From Dipteris shenzhenensis (taxonomy: Eukaryota; Polypodiophyta; Polypodiopsida; Gleicheniales), in the NCBI GenBank assembly GCA_047967505.1, contig CM106538.1: a stretch of DNA of 64,000 nucleotides. One strand, given 5' to 3'. A program made the position numbers and the translations under genes. Positions 44,520-56,880 of this stretch are shown one piece after another. The notes beneath the pieces are model-generated. The model saw only the letters and a list, made by a program, of their open reading frames with translations. It did no database searches and was not told where the DNA came from. Position 1 is the stretch's first letter; every line of letters starts with the position of its first letter.

Positions 44520-46600
44520 AGCAAGTTACTGGCCAGACTATGGAGGTAATTGCTATGGGCAAGGCACAATGACTAGTGGATTTGGCACTGCTAGTGGCGG
44601 CAGTGACATTGGGTAGGGAAGAGCGGCCCGATTGTGCATATCTAGGAGAATTTAGAGAGCGCCAGATACCATGGGGTTTTGGAGTCTACCACTGTGCTGC
44701 CAATTGAATTAGGCATTGGACCATGCAGGCATTGTCAACAATCTTTCGATTGAATATTAATTGTTGCCGAGTATTGCTTAGGTTCTACTAGAGCTTCTGC
44801 TGCTCGAGCAGGAGGTTCATTGTTGTTTGTCCATAGTATGTGGACCGTCACTGCCATTGTGCTATGCTCCTCATGTACTTGTTGTAGAACCGTCTTGGAG
44901 GGAGGAAGTTGCGGTGCTCAATTTTGCGGTCAAGAGGGAGGAGCTTTCTTCATTGGCCCTAGACCAAGGGTGACTCATAGGCCTAGACGTCTTCTAGAGG
45001 ATCTAGATTCCCTTGACTCCATGTCAGTTCTCTTTTTTTCTATAGGGTTTTCATGCTCTGCTTGAGTGTCTTGATCTGTTGCATGAGCTTGTACTCCTAC
45101 TCTACCCAACCCTTGGAATTGAGCCTGAAATGTAGCTTGGTTGCTCTGAGTTGGTCCTTGGTGTCATCCTAGTTGCATTCTAGGGTGATAATGTGTTCCT
45201 ACAGGAGCTGGAGTCAAGGGGACTACCTCTTTAGCGAATCCAACAAGGAGGAGGAGGCCATCATTTCATGGAGGGAGGGGGGCTTTTCCCTTTGCAAGGG
45301 ACAACAAATTACCTTCGGCTACTGCTGGCATCTGGCACATGCATCCTCTCTTAGCCCTATACTCAAGGTTAGCCGAATGGCCTGGTGATGCTCAATTGTC
45401 CTTGTGGTTGGAGAGCAAAAGCACCAGTAATGTCCACATTTGGCTCCAGCTCGTCTTTCCTGAGGATGGTCATCAGTTTGCAACTAGGTACCAAGATGAG
45501 CTTTAGAAGTCAATGTGCTTCCTCCATTGCTTTGCCTGCTTTGTCATGACGAGCACTTATAGCTCCATCATCAATATGATGTCTTCCATGTGGAATACAC
45601 TTTCTAACTAGTTCTGGATGGTGCGGAGTTGCATCTCCTAGAGAAGAACTCAAACTATTGTATCTGCATGTTTCTTGTGGATGCACTCCACCATTCAAAC
45701 ATGCTCCTCCTTGGCCTCTTGCTACGTATGCTTGAGGTGTTCCACCTCTTATGATAGTTGGGAGACCCTAGTCCCAAACTCTTGTCACAAAAGCTATGTC
45801 AATTCTTGCTCCTCCTATTGTTTCTTGCTATTGGCTTATGCAAGCTCCTAGCACAACCTCTACGTCTAGTCGATCGCCAAGTACTCTATGAGGTACTAGG
45901 CACAACAATGGGCCACGTTAATGCTTCTTGGCAGAGGAAGATGGGAAAATTCCACTAGCATGGCCAACTGAGTGGGAGGCATGGTAATGGCAAGCTTCAA
46001 CTATGCCTCCATATTTGTGTTCATCCCTAATGATAGGGCCTTGTTGAGCCTTCCTTTTGAACAGTGCCTTAATGGGGTCACTGAGATTGGGGATCACCCC
46101 TGTGCTAGTCATGGCTGTTGTGGTCAACCGAGGAGGAAGAGTAGACATCGAGGCAGGTAGTATGATCAAAACTGCAGAGAAGGGGTAGGCAGGGGAAGGG
46201 TTGGCTATGATAGTGAAGCCGAGGTAGTCAAGACATGGGGAAGGGGTGCCAAGATAGTAGTCAGGTTCATTGAGGAAGCTGGTGGAGGTGCCTCAGAGAA
46301 GGTCACCATTTTGAGACCCAAGCTCATCATCTGCAGATGCTTCAGAGTTAAGGGTCTCATCAAGGTTTCTATCCTCCACATCCACAACTCATGAGGCCTT
46401 CTTGCTATGTTCGGTCTTCTTCTCTAGCAATGGTGCTTTCCCACTTCGACATCTCCGTGGAATTTGCCTCCAGCCCTTTGACTATTGGTGGTACTGAGAA
46501 TGGCGGAACACACTTAGCCAATGTGGCTCCACGCGTTGTTGTGCTTGACAAGGAATTTCACCTCATGGAGGAAGCATTCCATGAATAGGTGTGCCCATGC
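44520..46600 (-). pseudogene. Decayed coiled-coil ORF, probably gag-like, stops mostly at former Gln codons
   Basis: On the minus strand one frame from about 46060 to 45370 reads PTQLAMLVEFSHLPLPRSIN, then a heptad-rich stretch with EVEHLKHT, QEAKEEHV, EMQLRTIQN and LVMTKQAKQWRKHIDF. A further helical stretch continues at 45140-44700 (YKLMQQIKTLKQSMKTL onward). Within it at least fifteen codons are TAG, TAA or TGA at positions where CAG, CAA or CGA would complete the heptad pattern. Upstream, 46600-46170 is Ser/Pro/Thr-rich. The layout (low-complexity start, then a long coiled coil) suggests the gag of a Gypsy-type element, though no zinc knuckle is left. The family is an inference. Confidence 0.5.
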
Positions 46601-46734
46601 CATGGCCATTTTGTCTTTTGCCTACATTAGCCACCCTGTTGCAATAGCCCAAATATTATCAAGTTTTGATTGGAACCAAATTAACTCAAGAGAAAAATTG
46701 TAGCAGGGGATGAGAGGAGGTTTGGCACGGTTGC

Positions 46735-49603
46735 TAAAAGCAGGTATTCTTGGGTAGTCTTCTTGCCAAACAACATCTCCATGTCTTTGGGCTTGGTGCT
46801 CTGGTCCACATAAAGTGCCAATGGTATCAATCTCATCAAAGTCCACACCCTTCTCTTGCTTGAACCCTTTAGCAACCAAATGGTCCTTGTACTTAGGCAC
46901 ATCATCACCTATGACCTTCATCTTATAGACCCATTTACATGGCAATGCTTTCTTTCCATGTGGCAAAGAACCCAAGTCCCAAGTCTTATTTTTCATGAAT
47001 AAATTCATCTCTGATTGCATAGCATACTCCCACTTGCGCTGATCCTTGTGCATCATAGCCTGCCTGTAGCAAGAAGGCTCCCCACAATCAATAAGCATCA
47101 CATAATTTGCCCCTCGATCAAATCTATCAAGTAGTCTAGACACTCTAGCTGATCTTCTCAAGGGCATTTCAGCTTGCTGTCCCACCTACATATCAGCCAC
47201 ATTTGGCTCATCATTTCCACCAATAGATGATTCATCGTCTGCCCCTGATTGTGTAACTAAGGGAGTACCTGGTGGCACCATTCCTTGCACATTCGGTGCA
47301 TGGACAGCTTGCTATCTATCAACATATGTGGATGGATTCACATCCTATAAAGTGATTCTCATTCTCCTCATTTCCACATCCCTCATGGGTGTCTTATGCA
47401 TCTTCTTCTCATTGAATACCACATCATGGCTTCGTATGATCTTCTTTGCTTCTGGATCCCTCAGACAATAGCCCATCTCTCCACTTTCACCATAACCTAG
47501 AAAGATGCATTTCCTAGACTTAGGATCTAGCTTCTTTTGAAGCTCTTTTGGCACATGTGCACATGCCTCACACCCAAATATATGCAAATGAGAGTAAGAG
47601 GGCTTCTTGCCGCTCCATGACTCTTTAGGAATACCACCATCCAAACTCTTATTAGGTGATCTACTGATCACATGCACTACAATCTTCATTGCCTCAATCC
47701 TCCCTCAGCCCAAATACCATTAGAAAGACTTGCATTGGAAACCATACATTGCAACCTTTCCTGAATGGTGCAGTTCATCTGTTCTGCAATTGGATTTTTC
47801 TCTCAAGTCCGAGGGGATGTGAGGTCCCTCTTGATCCCACAGGTATCACAGAAATGCTGAAAGTCATGAGAGAGATACTCTCCACCATTGTCAGTCCATA
47901 GGCATTTAAGTGTTCTACTTGACTGATTTTCAACCAAAGCCAGCCATTTCTAAAATACCTGGAACACATCGCTCTTCTGAGTTATAGCATAAGCCCATAC
48001 TTTTCTAGTTGCATCATCAATGAATGTCACATAGTATTCAGCCCTGCCCCTAATGACTGTGTAGGCATGGGACCACATATATTTGAATGCACTAATTCAA
48101 GCTTTTCAAGCTCTTTCTTTCCCCTTATTTTATGGGCTGATTTTGTCTGCTTCCCATAGAGACAATGCTCACAAAATTCAAAGTCAGCAAAACTCAAATG
48201 TGGTACATAACCCAAATGGCATAAGAGTTTCATTCCATTTTGGCTCATATGCCCCAACTGGTAATGCCACAAAGAAGTACTTGGCTACTTGGTTATTGCA
48301 AGAACATGATCAAGCACCCGTGATACATGTAAAGGATATAATGTCCCACACTTGGCACCCCTTGCCAAAACCATAGAGCCCTTCTGAATTTTCCAACTTT
48401 GAAAACCAAGTGGTCTGAAAACCAGCATCATCTAGCTGACCCACTGAAATAAGACTCTTGGTCAGCTTGGCACACGTCTCACATTTTTCAAAACAAATGT
48501 GGAACCATTTGCAAAAGAAAGCTTTAATGCTCCCACTATGTCACATGCATAGTTATTTCCAAGATGCACACGACCTGTCTTTCCACTATCATAAGTGGAG
48601 AACCATTCCCTATGGGGAGTAACATGGAATGAAGCACCAAAATCCAAAATGAAATCCTAGGAATATGCATCATCTGAAGTGGTAAGCAAGTTTGCAAGTA
48701 GACTAGACATGAAGATGATGTCATTGTCACTATTATCAGTGATGACTGCATTGATCTCCTTGATCTTCATTTTTCCTTTGTCCTCCCTTGGACTCTCTTT
48801 CTTCTTATTTGCACCCCAATTTGCATTCTTTTTCTTATCCTTTTGCTCTCTTTTCAGCTTGTAGCAATCCTTTTTCATGTGGCCCTTCTTGCCACCATGC
48901 TAACACTCAATGTTTCATGCCCTAGATTTGCTACGAGACCTCCCTCTTTCTTGGGACTTCCCCCTGAACTATGATCTACCCCTTTGCACATTTAATGCTA
49001 CATCTTTCTTGTTGCCATGCATAGACTTCCGTCTAATTTTCTTGGCTAACAAGCTACCCACAATATCATCAAACTTTAGTATTCCACTAGGTGCAGAGTT
49101 ACTGACAATTGTATGGAAGGTATCCCATGAGGATGGCAATTAACACAAGAGGAATATTGCCTTAGTCTCTACATCAAAATTCATCTTTTGAGCGTGAAGC
49201 TGGCTAAAAATAATATTGAATTCATTCAAGTGAGAAGAAATGGAGACCTGTTCCTTCATCTACAGCTCAAACAACCTCTTTATGAGGTAAACTTTATTAG
49301 AGGCAGTTTCCTTCTCATAAGTGGCACATAATTTCTTCCACAAATCTTTCGTAGTGTGCTCATATACTACTATGAAATATACTGACTTTCAAAGATAAAG
49401 TCTAACAATAGACTTTGCTAATGCATCCAACTCATACCAATCATCCTTAACATATCTATAGGCTTAGCTTCAATCCGTGCTAAGGGTTTAATCTGTTTCT
49501 TTTGAATAAGCACATCCTTGTCTATTCTTTCCACAAAGAAAAGTTTGTCCCATCAAAATTTTTAATGCTGAAAAACTCCTTTTCAAACATGGAAGAGGAT
49601 GCC
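46735..49603 (-). pseudogene. Element F gag-pol, frameshifted and truncated in RT
   Basis: Recognisable pieces on the minus strand: gag helices (about 49600-49000, several stops); basic linker and a zinc knuckle with the first Cys pair damaged (about 48880-48910); protease (DFGASFHVTPHREWFSTYDS at about 48640, catalytic Ser changed to Phe); GAG-pre-integrase (WHYQLGHMSQNGMKLL and FCEHCLYGKQTK, 48130-48272); integrase C-terminal region (47345-47689, HIFGCEACAHVPKELQKKLD); linker and RT start (47185 to about 46800, PCKWVYKMK, LVAKGFKQEKGVDFDE). RT ends before its catalytic motif and meets the decayed coiled-coil region. Confidence 0.85.
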
Positions 49604-50760
49604 ATGATGCAAATGAAACAAAATCCCAAATGCTAGTACCTGCTGCAAGGAGAAATCACACCAAATACTAGGTGCAACCAAATGTGTATGCCAAAATGGA
49701 AGGTAATATCACCAAACCTCAAAGGCTCAAAGCATCAAAATGCATCTGACCCATGTGCATAAACTATGCATCCATATGAGCAAATTTGGCCCAAAAGAAA
49801 ATGCCAACTGCAATGGCAAAACAATGGCAATGCCAATGCCAATAATTGCCAAAATGCCTCAAGCATAAATGTTTTCCATGAGAATATGCATCAACAAAAT
49901 CTCATCCAAGAGATAATAGCACAACCTATGCATCCATTGCAATATGCCCAAGCTATCCCTCAGCATAAGATAGCATCTGTGTGCTAAACGTCCATCAATA
50001 AAGCATCCCACAAGGCAATCTAGGCCTTTAGTGCATCCAAGAAGGATTTAAATGCATTCAAATAGCCTATAAAGCATCCACTACAACCTAATGCAAAACA
50101 TAAACGAGCGCACAAGGCTCATATTGTAACCAAAGTGATCTGCATAAGGTATATCCAAAAAATCACAGCCCTACAACAATGATCGGTATTGAAAATAGAA
50201 CCTATGATGCCTCAAAACATGGGCATCACTGCATAATCAAACTCATCAAGAAAATTTGTAAATATCTATCTTCTGCTGGAATTCCAAAATCCCAACCGAT
50301 GAATGGGAAATGGGGAGTCAACCCTTGCAATTGACTTGTAATCAAGAAATCAAAGGTTTGAACCTTTGAATGGATTTTTGATAGAGAAATAGATGATTCG
50401 GCATCTTAGAGAGACATAACTTCTCCAAATCTCCATGGAATTGCATAAGAGCTAACAGATAGGGGTTTTTGGGCCTCTTGAACACAAGGGAATAAATGGC
50501 TTTGGAAACCGTGGTCCCAATCATCAGGTCCAACACATGGACCAAAAAACGTTTTTGCAAACATACCTGTTTGTAAACACCACTTAAGTGCAAATGATGT
50601 GAGTAGCACAAAAGTTTTAGGATCTCTCGAGTCCACCGAAACTAACAGATCTACGAATGGTTGCTTCAAACTTGAGTTCCAAGACACTGGCACAAAAAGC
50701 AGAGACAGTGAGTCAAAGATCCAATGAAATCCAAAGTGCAATAGACACCAAAATTTGTAA
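46735..50760 (-). mobile_element. Copia element F (same family as H), both ends lost
   Basis: Minus strand. The leader (50760 to about 49610) matches the leader of element H (12560 to 11440). Gag then begins at about 49603, followed by pol ending in mid-RT near 46735. No LTR or PBS remains. Many substitutions separate it from H, including several frameshifts absent from H. Confidence 0.85.
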
Positions 50761-51756
50761 AGTCTACTTCCTACCAATGGTCATCGTAAGGTGCCATGGG
50801 GTTTGACTTAATTGTCATATCCTAAAATGGCTACAGTTGTGCGGACAACGCCGTAATAACTAGGGGCACTGTTGCATTGAATAGTGGCTGCTCTCTTGAC
50901 TGTGGCTTAAAGGCTCTATCAGAGGTGGGTCTGGGTGGGTGACTCCGACAGTCAGACTTGCCGGTGTTACAGGAATGCCTACCCGTTCAAGGTGGTTGGA
51001 CCAGTTAACAGAGGCATGGTAATAACTCACTCCCAAAAAGGAAAAGTATGATTCATCTTACCTAGAGAAATTTTGATTGAAAAGGGAGGTCCACAAATTG
51101 GTATGAGCAAAATGTGATGCAAAAGGAAACTACAACTTATCCAAAAAATGCAAGCAAAGGAGGCAAATAGGAATGGTTGCAACACTAGCCCAACATTACC
51201 AAGAGTGTAGTATAGTACCCAAGAGCAACCCAATAGAATGAGCAAGGGTTATCCCAAGCATTTCTAGATATTGGTTCTAACCTCGTGTAAATAATGTTAG
51301 CATATTCCTCTCATGAACCTTGAGATGTTCTAGCATTGGAAAGCCCTTTTCAGAATGCTCAAAAGGAGAACTTGATAGTATCTCTTAGAGGACTTGAAAG
51401 GAATGAAAGATGACATGAATATTGGGTAATTATTCGAAGCACATCTAGTTATAAGGAAGATTTAATCCACCATTTGTATGGAGACTCTTTGAAGGCTTCC
51501 TTGGTCTTGATCAACCAAGATCATTTGCAAGGAGTGGCACCTAGTTATTCAGACCATGCAACTAGCTATAGGGAAGATTTAATCCATCATTTGTAGGGAG
51601 ACTCTTTGAAGGCTTCCTTGGTCATGATCAACCAAGAACATTTGCAATGAGAATTTTTGAAATCTTCCTCAACCCCTCATGGACCATGAACATGAGGAAC
51701 TCAACTTCTTATCTCATTAATTTTATCAAGTCTAGCCCATTCAAAATTGTAATGAG
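50761..51756. other. No recognised gene; includes a local tandem duplication
   Basis: Begins with moderately GC-rich sequence (50810-51010, starting TGTCATATCCTAAAATGG) that could be an LTR fragment, but no partner copy was found. The remainder is AT-rich and stop-dense on both strands. Confidence 0.3.
51445..51660. repeat. Tandem duplication, 117-bp period
   Basis: Copies start at 51445 and 51562. Both contain GAAGATTTAATCCACCATTTG-like and GACTCTTTGAAGGCTTCCTTGG blocks with a few substitutions. Confidence 0.85.
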
Positions 51757-52060
51757 GTGATACCAAGGGTGACTATTCAAATACATGGACAAAATATTAT
51801 TAGAGTGGTGACAAATGTTGGATCAGGTGTAAATATCATATTTGATGCAACCCAAAAAGAATTATCCATCACCATGGAACTAGAAAACATTTGATATAAG
51901 ATGGCAAACCAATGGTTCAATGTCATAGTTTGATTCATGTCTAGATGTCTAGTAGCAAGTATGACCTTCCCTACTACCATCGACATTATATCATGGTCAA
52001 TGTACAAATTTGTTGATCTAGGGCATACTATTGTGATTTGCATTTGCTCTACATGTTGCA
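51757..52060 (+). pseudogene. Gypsy-type aspartic protease remnant, catalytic Asp lost
   Basis: Plus strand frame: VTIQIHGQNIIRVVTNVGSG, then VNIIFDATQKELSITMELEN, a stop where Arg is expected, YKMANQWF and, after another stop, a beta-rich stretch. This follows the retropepsin-like domain of Gypsy elements, in which VVDGGSG carries the active-site Asp. Here the Asp codon is AAT (51814-51816), a single G-to-A change to Asn. Neighbouring RT was not found. Confidence 0.55.
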
Positions 52061-53039
52061 AGGTATGTTTTGTTTCTAGATTACCAAATGAATTGCAAGT
52101 GGATAGGAAGCGAGTGCTGTATGGGTTGCAATGAATGGATGGAGTGTTAAATAAAAATCAAGTAAACAAGTTGCTTGAAACAAATGGAAAGGAAGTACTT
52201 AAGATAATGGAAATGAAATACTCTAGGCGTGCAAATGATGAAATAATTCTTTGTATTAAGATAGCTTTTGGCACTGGTGATACAATTGGCTCTTCGTTTG
52301 GACACAACACATCCACTAGCATTTGCAATCAAGATGAACCTATGTACCTCTTTGTTCACTCCCTTAAACGTTCCCCTTTGATAGGGCATGGTGGGTACCA
52401 CTCACTCACATTGAAATTCATTCACACCTACTCTCACTTTGTGCAACCCTTGCCTTGTTTCACACTTGGTGTGGCTAGTGCTCTTTGCTACTCATATTTA
52501 TTTTCATTTTTTTGTTCAACATTGCACTTGTCTCTTGTTAGTGAAACCCAGTTTTTTTGTTCAGGGGGTTTCAATGTACCCCATTTTTCATTTTTTCCAT
52601 GTACTTGTAGCTTGGATCTCACACTGCTGTTCCATGTATCCCTTGTTGGTCCTAGAATTCCATCATGGTATTGGATGGTTGTTGCCACACTCTAAAGTAG
52701 GTCATAGTTCTATGTGCTTCAACTTCCAAGATCCAATGCATCTTGAAGTACAGATCCTTTACATCCTTTGAATAGATAAGAATATTGTATGTAGCTCACA
52801 AACTTGGGAACTCCTTGATTGTGTCTAGCAATGTGGTTTGGTGTGGTTGGTCACCAATGTTTTGATCTTTTGCGCCTTACAATTAGCACTCAGGTGATCT
52901 CTTTTCCATGCTTGCGAAGTGTTCAAAGGAATATTGAGAGAGATTGGCGATACCAGCTCCCCCATTTGCACTTTGTAGTGAATAAACTGGTATGTTGCAA
53001 GCAAGGGTTGCTATCAGGTTCTCGAAGTGAAGGGAATTA
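52061..53039. other. No recognised gene
   Basis: ORFs of up to 186 codons occur on the plus strand (52135-52695), but they are Phe/Cys/Ser/Leu-rich without domain features and read like translation of AT-rich, T-rich sequence. Possibly decayed Gypsy pol downstream of the protease remnant. Confidence 0.3.
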
Positions 53040-54600
53040 GGGCCTAGGCAAATTCATCAAGTTCAACCTTAGTGAGATAGGATACCTAGCTTCACTCATG
53101 TTCTCTTGTTTCCTTGATGTGCAACTATTCTAAGAAACAAACTTGGACTTTGTTGGCCACCTTTTTTGGCTCTGTTTCTGCCTTGTACTTGAAAATGTAT
53201 TGTCAATGGAGGTAGCCTTGATCATTGAGGTTGTTGGGGTCATCGCGATGGATTCCCTCCTACATCTGACTGAGGATCTTCATCTCTTTTGGGCTTCACT
53301 CTAGTGGGACTTATTGCCTTCATAAAGAGTTGGAGCAATTCTTGTACCTCCGCCTGCAATTTTCTTTGTTGGTGAATTCCCTCAAAAGTCTTGGCACTTC
53401 ACTAGAGAACTTGGTGAGCTTGGCTTCTTGACACTAGAACTTTATTTGAGGGTAGGTCAACATGGGCTTGAAAGGTAGGACTTAGCCCTTAAGCTTGACA
53501 TTTTCTTTTTTGACCCTATTTGGGTTTGTTGTCATGAATTCTACCCTATATTTATTTTTCTTTCTCACATGCTTGAACTTTTTCATCTCCTACTACAATG
53601 CAATTACTTTGCCTTTTCTATGTTGGCTTGGAAAAATACTTTGGCTTCGTGTTCAATGGCCCTTTCTCTTTCTATCTCCCATCTACTTTGTTTAGCCTAG
53701 AGCTGAGTGTATAATATTCATGGCTTGAGGTAGAGCACTCAATGGGCTACGTGGCCCAAAGCTTGACCAGCCCCAAGGAAACTCTGAATACGGGCCATGA
53801 GCTTGTACAGATAGACTTTGATGCTAAGATCCAAAGTCGAGAGGGAAGCAACCCAGATTTTGTGCTAAGGTCCTTAATCAATCCCTTAGTGTAAAAGGAA
53901 GTGACTTCCATCCATAAATTTGGAAGCATTGTAATGAACATCTTCTTGCTTCACCTTGCTCTTTAGCTGAAGGGTTCTTCCCTTTATTTGCCTTCATCCA
54001 TTTAGCTTGTTGCTATTTGAAGGCTATGGTTTTAGCTATTGTTCTAGCCATGTGGCTTCCATCTACTCTAGTAGATCAACTTGATGATTCTCTGATACCA
54101 TGTTATTTTTAGGGGTTGTTTGGATAGACCCTAAGATAGTGCAATAAACTTGAATCTCTCATTGATCTCCCTGAAAATAACATCACTTACTAACTAAAAC
54201 TTGCATAGACAATACAACAAGTGGAGAAGAAAGATAGCTCAATATGTTCATCCACAAAACATGGGGGAACTACTTAAGGATAAGCCAAGTACATCCAACT
54301 AGAGATGCTAGGTAAAAATAGCAATCAAGGATAATTGCCCCCTCACTGAGATCTATAGAAGAGAATATCTACCACACTTTATACAATCTGTTCGGCCTTC
54401 ATGGGCTTCAATAGTTGCATTAAAGTGTTCACAAAATAGTCACCCATTTATAGCTAGAAGAGGGAGCCTAGACCCTGCCAAATTAGCCAACGTAGTCCTT
54501 TGAAAATATCCAGTCGGATATGTCAAATATACATACTAAACTACCCAAAAATTTTTAAAACCACCTGACTTTTACATCTCTAACCTACATTTGGTTTCTA
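53040..54600 (-). mobile_element. LTR element fragment: LTR end, PBS and decayed gag-like region
   Basis: On the minus strand an LTR end (...CCCTAAAAATAACA, low end at 54101) is followed by TGGTATCAGAGA (54100-54089), a PBS with the last base changed. Downstream, 54050-53500 contains a broken frame with KGRTLQLKSKVKQEDVHY, FMDGSHFLLH and a charged helical block (WEIEREKAIEHEAKVFFQAN), consistent with gag. The upper LTR boundary was not determined; 54600 is an estimate. Confidence 0.5.
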
Positions 54601-54890
54601 AGAGAGGTGCCTACTACTATGTAGTGAAAGGGATTGTCAGTGCATTCTACATGCTGCATTTCTTGCTTGGTGCCACATTTTGATAGATCTGCCATGTCAT
54701 TGTGACTATTCTAGCTCCTATTTTGAGGTTTCCAATCCTGAAAACCTTTTGCAATTGTCTGCAATCTATCTATCTATCTATGCCTACCTCCTATAGTGAC
54801 GTGTCCCCTTGTCATCCTCACATAGGGTTTCCTAGGTGGGTTAGTGACACTTGTAAGGTGACCACCTAGGCCACTCCTTGATGTGCTTTA

Positions 54891-55405
54891 TCTACAATGA
54901 TTGCTCTCCCATGTGAAAAGATGCATCATCGGATGATCAAGTCCCTCCATTTTTTGTAGAAGTGGCCCACAATTAGTGTGTACTTCTAGGATTTGAGTGA
55001 AACTTTTCTCCATTCATCTATGGTTTTGGGGAATGTTGCCATGGAGAGGTGCTACATGATCTTTTTGAGCTTTTCCCCATACATCAATACAACGAATAGT
55101 CCTACATCATGAGACCACTATACATCTCTTCTTTACATTTCTTGCCACTTCTATAATGATTGCTCTCCCATGCGAAAAGATGCATCATCGGATGATCAAG
55201 TCCCTCCATTTTTTGTAGAAGTGGCCCACAATTAATGTGTACTTCTAGGATTTGAGTGAAACTTTTCTCCATTCATCTATGGTTTTGGGGAATGTTGCCA
55301 TGCAGAGGTGCTACATGATCTCTTTGAGCTTTTCCTCATACATCAATACAAAGAATAGTCCTACATCATGAGACCACTATACATCTCTTCTTTACATTTC
55401 TTGCC
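54891..55405. repeat. Tandem duplication, 259-bp period
   Basis: Copy 1 is 54891-55149 and copy 2 is 55150-55405. They differ at only about half a dozen positions, so the duplication is recent compared with surrounding decay. Confidence 0.93.
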
Positions 55406-56716
55406 TTCTTCAGTGCAAGGGAAGGAATTAGTGGCATAGGGAGACGAATCAAGTTTTTTTATGATTCTTAAGTTAAATTCCTACAACAATAGCATCCATT
55501 TAATCAACTTTGGCTTCATAATTGGTTTTATGATCAGATAGACACATAGAGGACTAATGGGTCTCCTAGAAGCTTAAAATACAAGTGAAAACACATAAGA
55601 CATCCCCAAGATATCTAGGCTACTGAATGTTGATGTGGGGATACAAATCAAGTCCTTGATCTAACCACTAACCTATATCAAGTATGGACTATATATGGCA
55701 TCCATAAGTGTAGGCTGGAACACTGAGGTTCCCAAAGTTTCTCAAGCGTAATAATGTTCACTACATCAGGGAAAAACTGCATTGATCCATAAATATCCTC
55801 ATGTTGAGGAATGTTCTATTGATTGAAGGTGGTCGTGATCATCGGATCCAAGTGTGGTGGAAATGTGTCATACCTAAGCCTATGTTGTAGCAGTGTCCTG
55901 AAGACTAGTTTGTTGATCTATACTGGTAGTGGATATTGCTTCCATGGATGTGGTATGCTTTGTGTTAGAGGTGAAATCATCAATCATGGATACTATAATA
56001 AAATTACATGAGGAGCTGAAAGAACAGAGACGTGTATCTCTGCATGCTAATAGAGATGTGAGAGCCTCATGTTGAGGACTTACCTATTGCAAACCTACAT
56101 GGTCATTGCTAAATTCCTATTGAGTATCTATATCATTTAATGTGGCAAAAAATTATGTCAGATCCATGAACACATGTGTTAGCTCTACATCACAAAAATC
56201 AATCTATGCTAAGGGAGATGGAATTGCCTCATGTTTGAGGCCTTACTTGCCAATGCGTATGATAAAAAATGTGGGCTGATCCATATGGATTAGGGGGGTT
56301 TTGGGCTCAAAAAGGGCCTCATAAGGATTGGATTAAGGGAGGGCCGATTTGATAATACAAAGTTTAATAGGTCATGGTAAACTACATTAATGTGTGGTCT
56401 TCTCTGTTCATTAAGAGGATTGGGACATGTCATGAATTTTGAGTTTTATTTCTTATTGGATGGTGTGAATCATTCCTCCATCAAGTGGTGCATAATGAAA
56501 ATAATTGTGATCCATTGGATCGCCTCATGATTGAAGGTATTGCATTGATTGTCGACTCCCCACCTTAGCATATCAATATCCAATCCAATGGCATGCATAA
56601 GGCACTATTCCCCACCTTTGGATCCTCACTTTATTGAAGGGCATGTTAGTGGTGCCCATCTCCAACTATTAGATCCTTACTTGATCCAATGGATTGAACC
56701 TTGTAAGGATATGTGT

Positions 56717-56880
56717 AAGGAAGGTTGCAGTTGCATCAAGTGTTATGGGAGGCAAGTTGATGCAAGCCATGTATTTTGGATGCAACGACTACCCACGTAA
56801 GGAAGGTTGCAGTTGCATCAAGTGTTATGGGAGGCAAGCTAATGCATGCCATGTATTTTGGGTGCAACGACTACTCATGA
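56717..56880. repeat. Tandem duplication, 82-bp period
   Basis: Copies 56717-56798 and 56799-56880 both begin AAGGAAGGTTGCAGTTGCAT and differ at a handful of sites. Confidence 0.9.

Noticed and set aside
52135-52695. 186-codon plus-strand ORF
   Set aside because: Phe/Ser/Leu/Cys-rich translation of T-rich DNA without domain features; stop density is high immediately around it.
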